This document shows positions 1 to 24,967 of a DNA stretch of 64,000 bases, piece after piece; position 1 is the stretch's first letter, and each line of letters begins with the position of its first letter. Position numbers and translations under genes: made by a program. This DNA comes from Nautilus pompilius (Eukaryota > Mollusca > Cephalopoda > Nautilida > Nautilidae), in assembly GCA_018389105.1 (NCBI GenBank), contig JACATO010001005.1, positions 389,001 through 453,000 on the forward strand, in the 5' to 3' direction. The notes beneath the pieces are model-generated. The model had not been told where the DNA came from, searched no databases, and was given only the letters and a program-made list of their open reading frames with translations.

Positions 1-732
1 GTGGTGAAGCCCAAGGGGATTTGTCATTATTTAAGGCTACATTTTAAGGATAAAACATTAAATAAACATTGAACATATGCTAGTTTTTGTTCTTTTTTAT
101 CTCACTTCCTTAATTTTCGTGAAATTATGAAAAATTCTGGTTAATATACATTGTAAAAAGAGAGAGAATAACAGACTGGCGGCAACAGTCGGCAGTATTT
201 AATTCTTCATCTCACTTAATCATTATTTTCCTTCCCTCATCTCTAATTACTAGCTGTGAATTCCATATTGCTGACTTGCTTTATCAGTAGAAATTACCAG
301 AAACACGACTTTATACTTGTTTTCAAAAGTCGGGGCATTATCTGAGCTGTTGTCAACAGTTGACAAAGGAACCACCGCTGTCCAACTCTTCATGCATTGT
401 GTTGGTGGATGAATAGTTTTCCAAACTGAAAGTAATGTCTGAATTGAGCTGAAGCATTGAAGGAGTTGGGTTAAGATGGAGGCAGGTTATTTACACTCTT
501 AAGCTCCATGTAAGGTTTTGGAACTAATGGTGCTAAGTCCCGACAAAGTGCTGATGCGTTATAAAGCGGAAAGCATGGACAAGGGTTCTACATTCTATTA
601 GAAAGGTTTTAGAAATATAAAGAAAAAAAACAATTGCCAGTTTTGAAGCTTGGCGAAAGTACATTTGTGCGAGAACAGTATACTTATTCATTTGTTATCT
701 TTCCATGTTGTGTTTTTTTTTTTCTTTCTTAG
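1..732 (+). other. Intron sequence of EIF3L (left edge)
   Basis: This stretch precedes the first visible EIF3L exon, whose acceptor AG is at 731-732 after a T-rich tract. It is A/T-rich, and I see no further exon or element in it. The upstream exons of the gene, roughly the first 145 codons by comparison with the ~564 aa animal protein, must lie to the left of the window. Confidence 0.6.
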
Positions 733-3700
733 GCTGGGCCCTCAATTGAACAGCGTTTTGAGTCTTACTACAACTACTGCAACCTGTTTAACTACATCCT
801 CAGTAAGTCAGCTTCATCTCCAACTTCGGCTGGTGTGACCTTAGGGGTTTCTCACCAATTATTACATGGTCTGCTTTCGTGACCACCCTCCCTCCAATAG
901 AATATCTGAAGAGCCTTAGCATTAGTTAGGGCCACCTTTGGCTGCTTGACCACTCTGTGGCATGGATTCCACAAAATGTCACAACAACATAAACAAACTA
1001 GCAACTGTTTCTCCAAGCAAAACTGCATCAATAAGTTTACTGGTGTGTACAGAGACGTTGATAGATACTTGGTTGTGGAAGGCATGGTGACCTCTCCCTG
1101 TCCCTTTAAAGCCATCATTCAAAACCAATTAATTTGACAGGGAGTCAATTTTTTTAAATATGATACCCAGACACGTGATGGGTTAGATGCTTTAGAAATT
1201 TTTGATTTTTTTTCTTAGTTTCCTCCACCCTGTAAAGAATCAGGTGGTTTTCATTGCTGTTTTTATCATTAGACAATACATAAATCCTGCTTTCACTTTA
1301 CACTTGTGCAAGATGTATTTTTCATAAAGAAGCAAACAAGATTATTATTATTCTATTTTTGGGGGAGGTGTCAGTAAAAGCAGCAGTTTCAGTGACCATT
1401 TTCAAAGTCTCAATTATAAAACAACCTTATTTACCATTCTTAACTGCATGGTTTAGTGAATTAAAGGGGGAGACTTAATAGCTTTTAAAATACAACAAAA
1501 ACCCATTAAAAGTGCAATAATGCCCCAACAAGCAGGAAAACAAAAATGTTTGTCAAATTTGCCTCTGACTTTTATTACAAAGATGCAGACATACCAATAC
1601 CTTTGGATCTTCCTAACCAATGGCTGTGGGACATCGTTGACGAGTTTATCTACCAGGTAAGATTCTTTTTAAATGAACGCTATCAAAAAGGCATTTGCTT
1701 CGCAAGGGTTAAGTTACCTGAGATGCTTAAAAGAAAAAAAAACCAGCTTCGATGAAGACACCTACCTAGATAGAACAGCACTAGCTTCCTCTGCACCGGA
1801 GTTTCTCAAGCTTTTTTTTTTGGCTTATGGCCCCTTTTTTGAACCCACTTGTGCCACCATGGCCCTTCTAAATATAATAAGAAAAATGCAAGACATGGTA
1901 TGACACGTGATTGGGGCCCACCACACTTTGATGTACGCTATCTCTGTGTGCACCGTTGTCACTCAACACAACATTATTACTCAGTAACTCAATAAGGAAC
2001 CGAACAGGGAGGGACCACCTATTAACGGTCAGTTTGAAAATGTGCCAACATTTACAATACCGCAAAGGAAATCGTTTGCCTGACTGCGAAATTTTGTGTC
2101 TCCCTCCCTAGCCCCTTTGAAAAACACTGCCATAAAAATCCCAGTATCACTATTAGATTTTATTACTAGTTTTTTGTGATATTTTTATGCAAAGTGTTTT
2201 TTTTTTTTTTTATTATTTTACTACTAAATGCATTTAGCACAGAAAAAGTTGGCACCTGTATTTTGCTGTGTGTTTCCTAGTTTCCTCTTCGGAAGGTGTA
2301 AGCAGCATTTTCGTTGGCCATTGTCAACATTAACTCAATTTCTTTCCAGTTCCAGTGTTTTAGCCTTTATCGTTGCATGCTGAACAAGAAAGAAGAGGCT
2401 GAAATTGAATTTCTGCGGGAGAATCCAAAGGTAACTTCTTTTTTTTCTTTCGAGAAGTTAGTTTGCTGACGAGAAACGTTTAAGAGAAAGACCAAGAAGT
2501 GGGGTTGGGATCCATGCCGAGCAGGACTGGGTTTGTTAAAGATGGAATTTATAAGTAAGATCCAGGTAAAGAATGGATCTTGCCGAAGAAGTAGAGGGGG
2601 TCTAAAGTAGGGCTGTTAATATGAGATCTTGGAAAAGGAACGATCATAGCAAATAAGTAGGGGAGGGAGAGAATCTAAGGTGGGATTGTATACACAAGGT
2701 AGAGGGAAAGTGTGTGCATGAACAAAAGTGGCACGTCCCAGTGTATCTTGTTTTATTCTCAACTACACAAGGAGCGAAAAATAAGAAATCCATGAGCATA
2801 TCGCAGTTTTGATGTTGGACTAAAATAGACTCTAAAAGCTTCGTGCGGTGTGTGTTTCTCATTTGAATCTGCCTTTTGTAAGAAAGTTACTTTAATTAGA
2901 ATTGCAAGGTACACACATTCAACAAACACCATGCATTGATAATCTAAGTGTTTCGTTTTCGTCAACAGGTGTGGAATGTGCACAGTGTACTGAATGTGCT
3001 GCATTCTCTTGTGGAGAAGTCAAACATCAATAGACAGCTTGAAGTGTACACCAGTGGCGGTAAGTCAGTCGGGCTTAGTCCGTAAATACTGAAGAGATCT
3101 GATATAGGGCCTCAGGGGTGGAGATTGACTTAAATTCTCTTGTGTGTATCAACAAATAAACTGGCATAATTATAAATTAGTTACAGACCCCCCCCTCTCT
3201 CTCTCTCTCTCTGCAAGGCTTGATGCTGGAAAATATTTCTTTTGATGACAATATTCTGAGAGAATGGAATAAATTGCCAAAGATGCTTGTTAACAGTAAA
3301 AAAAAAAAACAAAAACAAGTTTCTCTTTATTACTCTTAATCTGTCCTTAGTATTAGCTATACTGGCGGTGTGTTAAAAGCGCCTCCATTCATCAGATGGT
3401 ATACCTTTGGTCTGGATGCAACTTGGAGAAGAGTTGTTGACTGGTATAGTCAAACAGGCCTGTTCCTTGGGCAGTGGAAGGAATCCTGAGTAGATGTGTA
3501 TACAAGGGTTTGTGCTGGAAAGAAAAATGTTTATCATCAGAAAGGAAGCTATACTTTGCAGCAGGACAATGACCCCATCCTGAGTGCACCAAACTATGTG
3601 ATGGAGGTTTTCACAGAGTGAGAGAGGTGACAAAGCTGGAATGGCACTGGGAAAACAAACATGAGGTGAAGAGTCTACCAGAGAAATCCTACATCACAAT

Positions 3701-4178
3701 GTTTGTGGTGCAACTAAAATATTTGATATGTATGTATGTTCAGGGTTTCATCATAGCCTCTGTTGTACACTTATCGATGTTTCAGAGAAAATGTTCCTGA
3801 TAAGAGCTGCTGGGATACAGTGGCAGTTTTAGTCGGGATTCAGTAGGCTGGTTTTTGAGCCCTTCTGCTGGTTGCTGATCTGCCCATCGTGACTTTCTCC
3901 CTACTGAAGAGAACTTCTGTGATATTTGTTTTGACCCCAACACTAAGCAGAGGGGTCTAGCTGTAGGGCCATGTCTATACTCATTTGATGCCAGCCATAT
4001 GGTTAAGGCAGACAGACTGACTCCTCACATTGAGACAAGTTAGAGGAAAGCATGGGATGGTTTTTGTTCACTAATGTTCCTTTAGAATTTGCTACTGAGG
4101 CTTACATTAATAAGCTATATCATGATTCTGATTGTACCCCTCCTGCTTTTTCCTGAAAATGCAATATTATTATTATTA

Positions 4179-4215
<37 letters not shown>

Positions 4216-7200
4216 TGTTTTAAGGTCCTTCCATACAGTTGAACTGAAACAAAAATAGATGGATTGACGGAGTCTGCATATAGCTGCCTTTGGTCGGAAA
4301 AAACTTCAGTTAGAAATTGAAGGGAAAAAATCGAATCAAAACAATTTAGGTTGAAAAGAATTCTTTATAGGTACAACTCCATTAGGTGTAGTTTATATTA
4401 TGGTCCCCCACTGTTGTAGTATTTTTCTCTTGTGCCCTCAAAAGGTTATTTCTGTATCTTCAGCTGTGAGGAGTGCAAAGATGAAGATTAAGACATTTTG
4501 TATGTTTTAAATTGGAAATATCTCCTTTAATAAAAAGGATCCACTCCAACAAGAACTGTCTATTTAAAAAAAAAAATGTTACTTTCACTGCTGTAGGTGA
4601 CCCAGACAGTGTTGCTGGTGAGTTTGGCCAACACGCCCTCTACAAGATGCTGGGATACTTCAGCCTGATCGGACTGCTGCGCCTGCACTCGCTGCTTGGA
4701 GACTACTACCAAGCTCTGAAGGTGCTGGAGAACATCAACTTCAACAAAACGGTGAGTACTGCTGATGAAATGAAAACAGTTGGAAGTGGCGTGCTCTGGT
4801 CGTCGTTAGCGGGCACAATCTCCGCGCCTGTTGGACTCTCTCTCTCAACAGCCGTCGTTCTTTTGGATCTGACAATTTTAATTTCACTGCTGCAAAGTTT
4901 GTTCCTGTCTCTGCAGAGAGTTTCCTGTTATGGTGGGGTCTGTGTTGTTTTCTCCTTGCAGAATAAATACTCCAGAGTCCCTGCCTGCCAGATCACCACC
5001 TTCTACTATGTAGGGTTTGCCTACTTAATGATGCGTCGTTACCAGGATGCAATCAGGACCTTCTCCAACATTCTCCTCTACATCCAGCGTACTGAGCAGA
5101 TGTTCCAGAACAGAATACAGCTGTATGACCAGGTAGGGAGCAGCACTGATTCCCTCTCTGTATGGGAGATAAACTAATTCTGCTCTAACAATAAATATTT
5201 CTCCGATTTAACAATTTTGTAATCACAGCCTGCAGTATCTTTGTTCTTTGCATGATAGTGTAAAGTGGTCAGTCAATTGTTGCACCTCCATTTCAGATCA
5301 GCAAACTGAATGACAAGATGTACACCCTCCTGGCCATCTGTCTGGTGTTACATCCAATGCGTATTGATGAGAGTGTGCACTCCAACCTGCGTGAGAAGTG
5401 CAATGACAAAATGCTACGAATGCAAAGTGGGTACGTTCTTAAAGGTCCTGGTGTATAAATTGGCTTAATTTAGTAGACATGAGATCAGAATTAACTCATT
5501 CGCTAACTATTCTATTCCTGATGTCTAACCTCGCTGGAATAACCACATTCCCTCTAATGTTATTAAATGGAAAATAGCTGGGGAAAACATTGTCCCAGTT
5601 CTCTCTCTCTCAACCTTGAAACATTCTAGTAAAACTGCTGAATGCTTAACTAAAGTTACCATGCTGGTGCAGTGTGTCCAAGAATTTATACAACAGAAAG
5701 AAAAACCCCTTTATTTTTAATGCCCCTTACATTCTGCTTGCTCAGTTGCTCTGTTCTTGAGATCCCCTGACGACTATTATTTTGTATCAAATAACCAATC
5801 TAATAAATTTACTTGTAAAGTATCTCTATCCTTTTAAACAGTAACATCTATCACCCCATGGCACACATTTCTATCATGTTCACTACCCATGGTAAACTTA
5901 ATGCATACATACAACTAGCTGTTTCCTTAAACCTTTCTATTATTTTTTTTTGTCGTGTAGAAGTCTTTTTGAAGTGTAAATACTTTTAATATCTGGGATT
6001 TGATGGACTGTAGCCATTTATTTAATCTTGCAGGGATCTTCATGAATTTGAACAGTGTTTTTTCATTGCTTGTCCCAAGTTTGTCTCTCCTGTGCCACCA
6101 ACGTATGATAGTGCATCTATTTCTAATTTCCACAAGGTAAATGCAGAGTTTTCTTTTTCTTTTAGATTAGGGATGTGAGAAAACCTTATTATTAAAATCC
6201 ATGTAATATGCTTTTCACAAGACAAACCTGCCTTGCAAATACTGATGTCTTCAAGAGTTAAACTTTATGCATCTTTACCCTGCAAGATCACACTGACTAT
6301 GATTGTTTTGATGGTCTAGCTTAGCTGATTTGACATACTGGCTACATTGTTTCTTCTTTAACCCTTGCTAGTTCATAGCTTCCCATGTTACTTAATAATT
6401 CATATTCTTTTGGTATTAGGTTGTCAGAAATGTTTTGTCGCACAACAATGAGACTTCATATCACTGCTGAACATGGAACTTTGATTAATAAACTTCATTA
6501 CAATCAATATGCTTCTTCCAACAAGTGCATTTTGAAAAATATCTGGATTTATGGAGTCGATAAACTGAGTGGAGGCTGGGTTTTGGAATGTGGTTAGGCT
6601 CCTTGTCTCTGTCAAGTCACTGCGTTGATTGTTGTAAAGGATCCAATTTTCATCGGTCAAGAAATGGATCGTTTTTGTTTCTTATGACAAGCGAAGAGCA
6701 GATCTCCAATCAACAATTGTTGTTGTTTATTCAACTCGTGAGGCGCCTTTTCACCTGGCCGATTGCGTCAAGATGCCAGGAAACAGTTGCAGTGCTCGCA
6801 CGGGCTTTCAGATGGTCTTCATCACAGCTGGAAGGACGTACACTACGTTCCTTATCTTCGAGGTTCACATCTGATGCACTGTACACTTAAGTTGCCCAGT
6901 TTGAACTCTAAGCAAAATGGCATGAAAAACGTTTCTATCCATGTTTCAGTCAGAAGCCTGGAACAGATACCCATTTTATGATTTTTAGAAAGGTTGGTTT
7001 TGCGTTTGCCAAAGCATGCAGAAAGTGAACCCCAAACAGGCAACTTCTGTAACCTAATAATAAAGACAAAATCCCTTTTATCACTCCAGACAAATCTTAA
7101 CCAATTTGTAATTTCTAGGAACCATGCCTGCTTCAAATGAAGATCTTTCTTGAAGAAGTTTCTCAGCAGATCCTGTTACCAACCATCAGAAGGTAATGTC

Positions 7201-8032
7201 TGTGCATGATGCAGATTTCCATTCTTCCTCATGAATTTGACCAGATAATTTCCTACTTCAGCATTTAAAATTATTTCCCTAACAAGAATTTACAGGCCTT
7301 CCTTTCCTGTTTTGAGGTACCTGTCTCGTTTATTTTTTACCAAAAACGAAGGTTAATAACTGTACTTCATCTTTTTGTTCCTCAGCTTTCTGAAGCTCTA
7401 TACCACTCTTCCAATTTCCAAACTGGCTGTGTTCATGGACTTGGTAAGTGAGATCTCTTCCATTAGGATTAATGATGCAGTCTTGATACATCTGGTAGTT
7501 ACTATGGCTTTCTGCATTTTTATTGTAGGAGGAAGATGAACTCAGAACACAGCTGATGTGCTTCAAGGTGAGTTGGTTAGAATTAGCATTTTTAATGTTT
7601 TTAATTACTCGAAATAATAATTAGCCCTAAAGTAAATTCTTTTTTACTTTAAGCACAAAATGAAGAATGTTGTTTGGACAAAAGGTACCAGTGGTCTGGA
7701 AGGTGATTTTCAGTCTGCATCTGAAGTTGACTTTTACATAGAGCAGGTAGGACATGATACAGCTTATTGCTGTTTGCACATTCTCTCTCTCAACACTGGC
7801 ACCCAAGTCACGTTTTAAATTTCTGTTTGCAGGATATGATTCATATAGCTGATACTAAAGTAGCCAGGCGCTATGGAGACTTCTTCATTAGACAAATACA
7901 CAAGTTCCGAGAGGTATGACATTTTAAGGTAACTAAATAAATAGTGAACCTGAATGGGCTATCTTAAAAATCTAGTAATTTTTTTTTTCTTCTTTTTTTC
8001 AGATTTCCCAGAACTTGAAACTGTTGAAGTAA
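733..8032 (+). CDS. EIF3L: Eukaryotic translation initiation factor 3 subunit L (5'-partial)
   Basis: eIF3L is a PCI-domain subunit of the eIF3 complex, which acts in the cytoplasm to recruit mRNA to the 40S ribosome. Fourteen exons join in frame: 733-802, 1583-1656, 2350-2430, 2969-3059, 4597-4751, 4962-5132, 5297-5430, 6034-6136, 7119-7192, 7386-7443, 7529-7567, 7654-7746, 7833-7913 and 8003-8032 (stop TAA). They give about 417 residues; the family is about 564 aa, so the N-terminal quarter is off the window. Family-typical strings include [41 protein letters not shown]-type [25 protein letters not shown] and [19 protein letters not shown] near the C-terminus. All visible introns are GT-AG. 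The C-terminus (SQNLKLLK) differs from the vertebrate end. Intron 4752-4961 is 210 nt and has no in-frame stop. No other family fits. Confidence 0.95.
3370..3700 (+). mobile_element. Decayed Tc1-like transposase fragment in an EIF3L intron (tentative)
   Basis: The intron between the exons ending at 3059 and starting at 4597 holds a broken frame. At about 3545-3600 it reads LQQDNDP followed by an asparagine/valine-rich stretch. This resembles the FQQDNDPKHT block around the second catalytic Asp of Tc1/mariner transposases. A hydrophobic [11 protein letters not shown]-type stretch precedes it, and further down VTKLEWHW could be the remains of the usual V-x-x-W-P block. Stops and frame shifts make it non-functional. 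No terminal inverted repeats were identified. Assignment rests on one short motif. Confidence 0.4.
4165..4216. repeat. (ATT)n microsatellite
   Basis: A run of about 17 ATT/TTA units with one interruption, inside an EIF3L intron. Confidence 0.9.
6380..6880 (-). mobile_element. Decayed mariner-like transposase in an EIF3L intron
   Basis: On the minus strand the intron 6137-7118 encodes consecutive blocks typical of mariner transposases. They are [12 protein letters not shown] near 6870, then [16 protein letters not shown] (the helix-turn-helix to linker region). Next comes [19 protein letters not shown] near 6670-6720, followed after a frame shift by [13 protein letters not shown] at about 6620-6660, which carries the first catalytic Asp of the DD34D signature. 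At least two in-frame stops (near the HELTE-like position) and a frame shift break it. It lies antisense to EIF3L. Terminal inverted repeats were not found, so the ends are approximate. Confidence 0.8.
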
Positions 8033-8052
8033 ATCTTAACATGTACTGGGAA

Positions 8053-8058
8053 AATAAA
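8053..8058 (+). terminator. EIF3L polyadenylation signal
   Basis: AATAAA lies 21 nt after the EIF3L stop codon, implying a very short 3' UTR of about 40-50 nt. The copy A helicase transcript arrives from the opposite strand just beyond. Confidence 0.75.
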
Positions 8059-8147
8059 GTTCTAGCCTGTTCCACTGATTTTTCTCTCATTTATTAGTGA
8101 ACCACTATATAAAACAAACAAGGAGACAATAGATGTACTGTTAAATA

Positions 8148-8153
8148 TTTATT
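8148..8153 (-). terminator. DDX5/17-like copy A polyadenylation signal
   Basis: On the minus strand AATAAA occurs about 155 nt after the stop codon at 8308. A second minus-strand AATAAA is at 8090-8095. The first sits in a 16-nt block (tgttaaatatttatta on the plus strand) that recurs at the matching place of copy B. Use of the distal signal would make the transcript end overlap the EIF3L end. Confidence 0.65.
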
Positions 8154-8307
8154 ACTTTTTATATGTATTTTTTCAGTGGTGAAACAAAGTTAAAAAGCAC
8201 AAAAGTCACATGGAACCATTATGAAAGGAAAAAATGACGACTGACTGGTACACTTACGGCTGGGCTTCCATACAATAATTATGCTCGCGATTCTAATCAG
8301 GCATGCC

Positions 8308-23118
<14,811 letters not shown>

Positions 23119-23916
23119 GTTTAGGGGGGAGCAGAAGCCGCAAACCGTAAACCTCTGTGCGCGAACTTAACCGGGGAAACCCAGAGACGAATTCTACCCT
23201 GCGACAGCGGAGCCAAAAAGGACAAAACACCGGTCTGCCGCTCTCGCCGATCCTTGCGCCCCGGCACCTAACCGCCGCCCGACCGACCGACCCCGACCCC
23301 AACTCCCCGGGGGGGGCGGCTAAACCCCAGCCCCCGGTGGCGAGATCCGACCGCGCCGGCGTGTGGGCGGGGAGAATCGCTCGCGCGGGGACCCGATACC
23401 GCGGCCGTTCGTTCGAACTCCTGCCACTAAAGGGGGGAACTCATTTTCGCCACGTAGTAAATATGGCTGATTATGCTGTCGGAGGTTTAGCGCCATCTTT
23501 TGGAGATCGAGTCGCTGGCGGGGGGGGGGAGGAGGAAAACCTTATTCCGCCGCGGATAGAAAGAAGCCTGAAATTATCGCACCTATTACCATTATTATTA
23601 TTATTATTAGTAGTAGTATTTAGGACGTGGGTTGCCCATTTTAGTGTCTTCATTTGACGGGAAGTCGTGAAGGTTTAATAAAAGCTTTTCTGTAACAATG
23701 GAGGTTTTTGTTTCCCGACGCCAGTGTGAATCTGGGTCTCGGTCAGCGAGTCCTCCTCCCGATGGCATGACTAGTGTTTCTGTGACAGCCCCCCCACCCC
23801 CCAGGGGCCGTCTGTCCTCCAAATCGGTCTGGCAAACGAAATGTTGAGGAGATATACCTACCTCTATAGCTGGAGGAAGCTTGAAAGGCGATTAAAATGT
23901 GTGTTCTCTTACTCCG

Positions 23917-23952
23917 GGGATGGATGGATGGATGGATGGGTGGGGGGGGGAG
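23917..23952. repeat. (GGAT)n and G-rich simple repeat
   Basis: GGAT repeated about five times, followed by G-rich sequence, directly before the 131-bp tandem array. Confidence 0.8.
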
Positions 23953-24001
23953 GGAGGGAATAATGACGAAGTTACACCTGATTTCGATCGCAGATTAACT
24001 C

Positions 24002-24967
24002 GGTTCATCTCCCACAGAGCCTAGGTGTAGAGCATCTTTCCTGCCTCAGTAATCCACTACTTGGGTACCCGGTTCAGGTGGAATTACACCTGCTCGTGAT
24101 TAATGAAAGGTTTTAGTTTCTAACCCGGTGTGTTAACTTGGTTCATCTCCCACAGAGCCGAGGTGTAGAGCATCTTTCCTGCCTCTGTAATCCACTACTT
24201 GGGTACCCAGTTCAGGTGAAATTAAAATTACACCTGCTTGCGATTAATGAAAGGTTTTAGTTTCTAACCCGGTTCATCTCCCACAGAGCCAAGGTGTAAA
24301 GCATCTTTCCTGCCTCAGTAATCCACTACTTGGGTACCCAGTTCAGGTGAAATTAAAATTACACCTGCTTGCGATTAATGAAAGGTTTTAGTTTCTAACC
24401 CGGTTCATCTCCCACAGAGCCGAGGTGTAGAGCATCTTTCCTGCCTCTGTAATCCACTACTTGGGTACCCAGTTCAGGTGAAATTAAAATTACACCTGCT
24501 TGCGATTAATGAAAGGTTTTAGTTTCTAACCCGGTGTGTTAACTTGGTTCATCTCCCACAGAGCCGAGGTGTAGAGCATCTTTCCTGCCTCAGTAATCCA
24601 CTACTTGGGCACCCAGTTCAGGTGAAATTAAAATTACACCTGCTTGCGATTAATGAAAGGTTTTAGTTTCTAACCCGGTTCATCTCCCACAGAGCCAAGG
24701 TGTAAAGCATCTTTCCTGCCTCAGTAATCCACTACTTGGGTACCCAGTTCAGGTGAAATTAAAATTACACCTGCTTGCGATTAATGAAAGGTTTTAGTTT
24801 CTAACCCGGTTCATCTCCCACAGAGCCAAGGTGTAAAGCATCTTTCCTGCCTCTGTAATCCACTACTTGGGTACCCAGTTCAGGTGAAATTAGCCTCATA
24901 CCCGGTTCAGGTGAAATTAAAATTACACCTGCTTGCGATTAATGAAAGGTTTTAGTTTCTAACCCGG
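24002..24967. repeat. Tandem array of seven ~131 bp units
   Basis: Units begin with ggttcatctcccacagagcc at 24002, 24140, 24271, 24402, 24546, 24677 and 24808. Spacings are 138, 131, 131, 144, 131 and 131 nt. The 144-nt spacing carries a 13-nt gtgtgttaact-type insert, also present in the first spacing. Base variants (ccgagg/ccaagg, cctcag/cctctg) alternate, suggesting a three-unit higher-order pattern. Most units contain CAGGTG and CACCTG facing each other across about 12 nt, a possible hairpin. The last unit has an internal duplication of the cccggttcaggtgaaatta segment. It is a minisatellite/satellite array 0.9 kb upstream of the copy A start. Confidence 0.95.

Noticed and set aside
4752-4880. 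Possible C/D-box snoRNA in the short EIF3L intron (ctgatgaaat ... ctgac)
   Set aside because: The C box has the wrong first base, there is no terminal stem and no clear C'/D' pair.
23157-23657. 166-codon open frame on the plus strand in the copy A promoter zone
   Set aside because: Repetitive, composition-driven residues (leucine run from a TTA/ATT repeat); overlaps the antisense start exon; no splice or family support.
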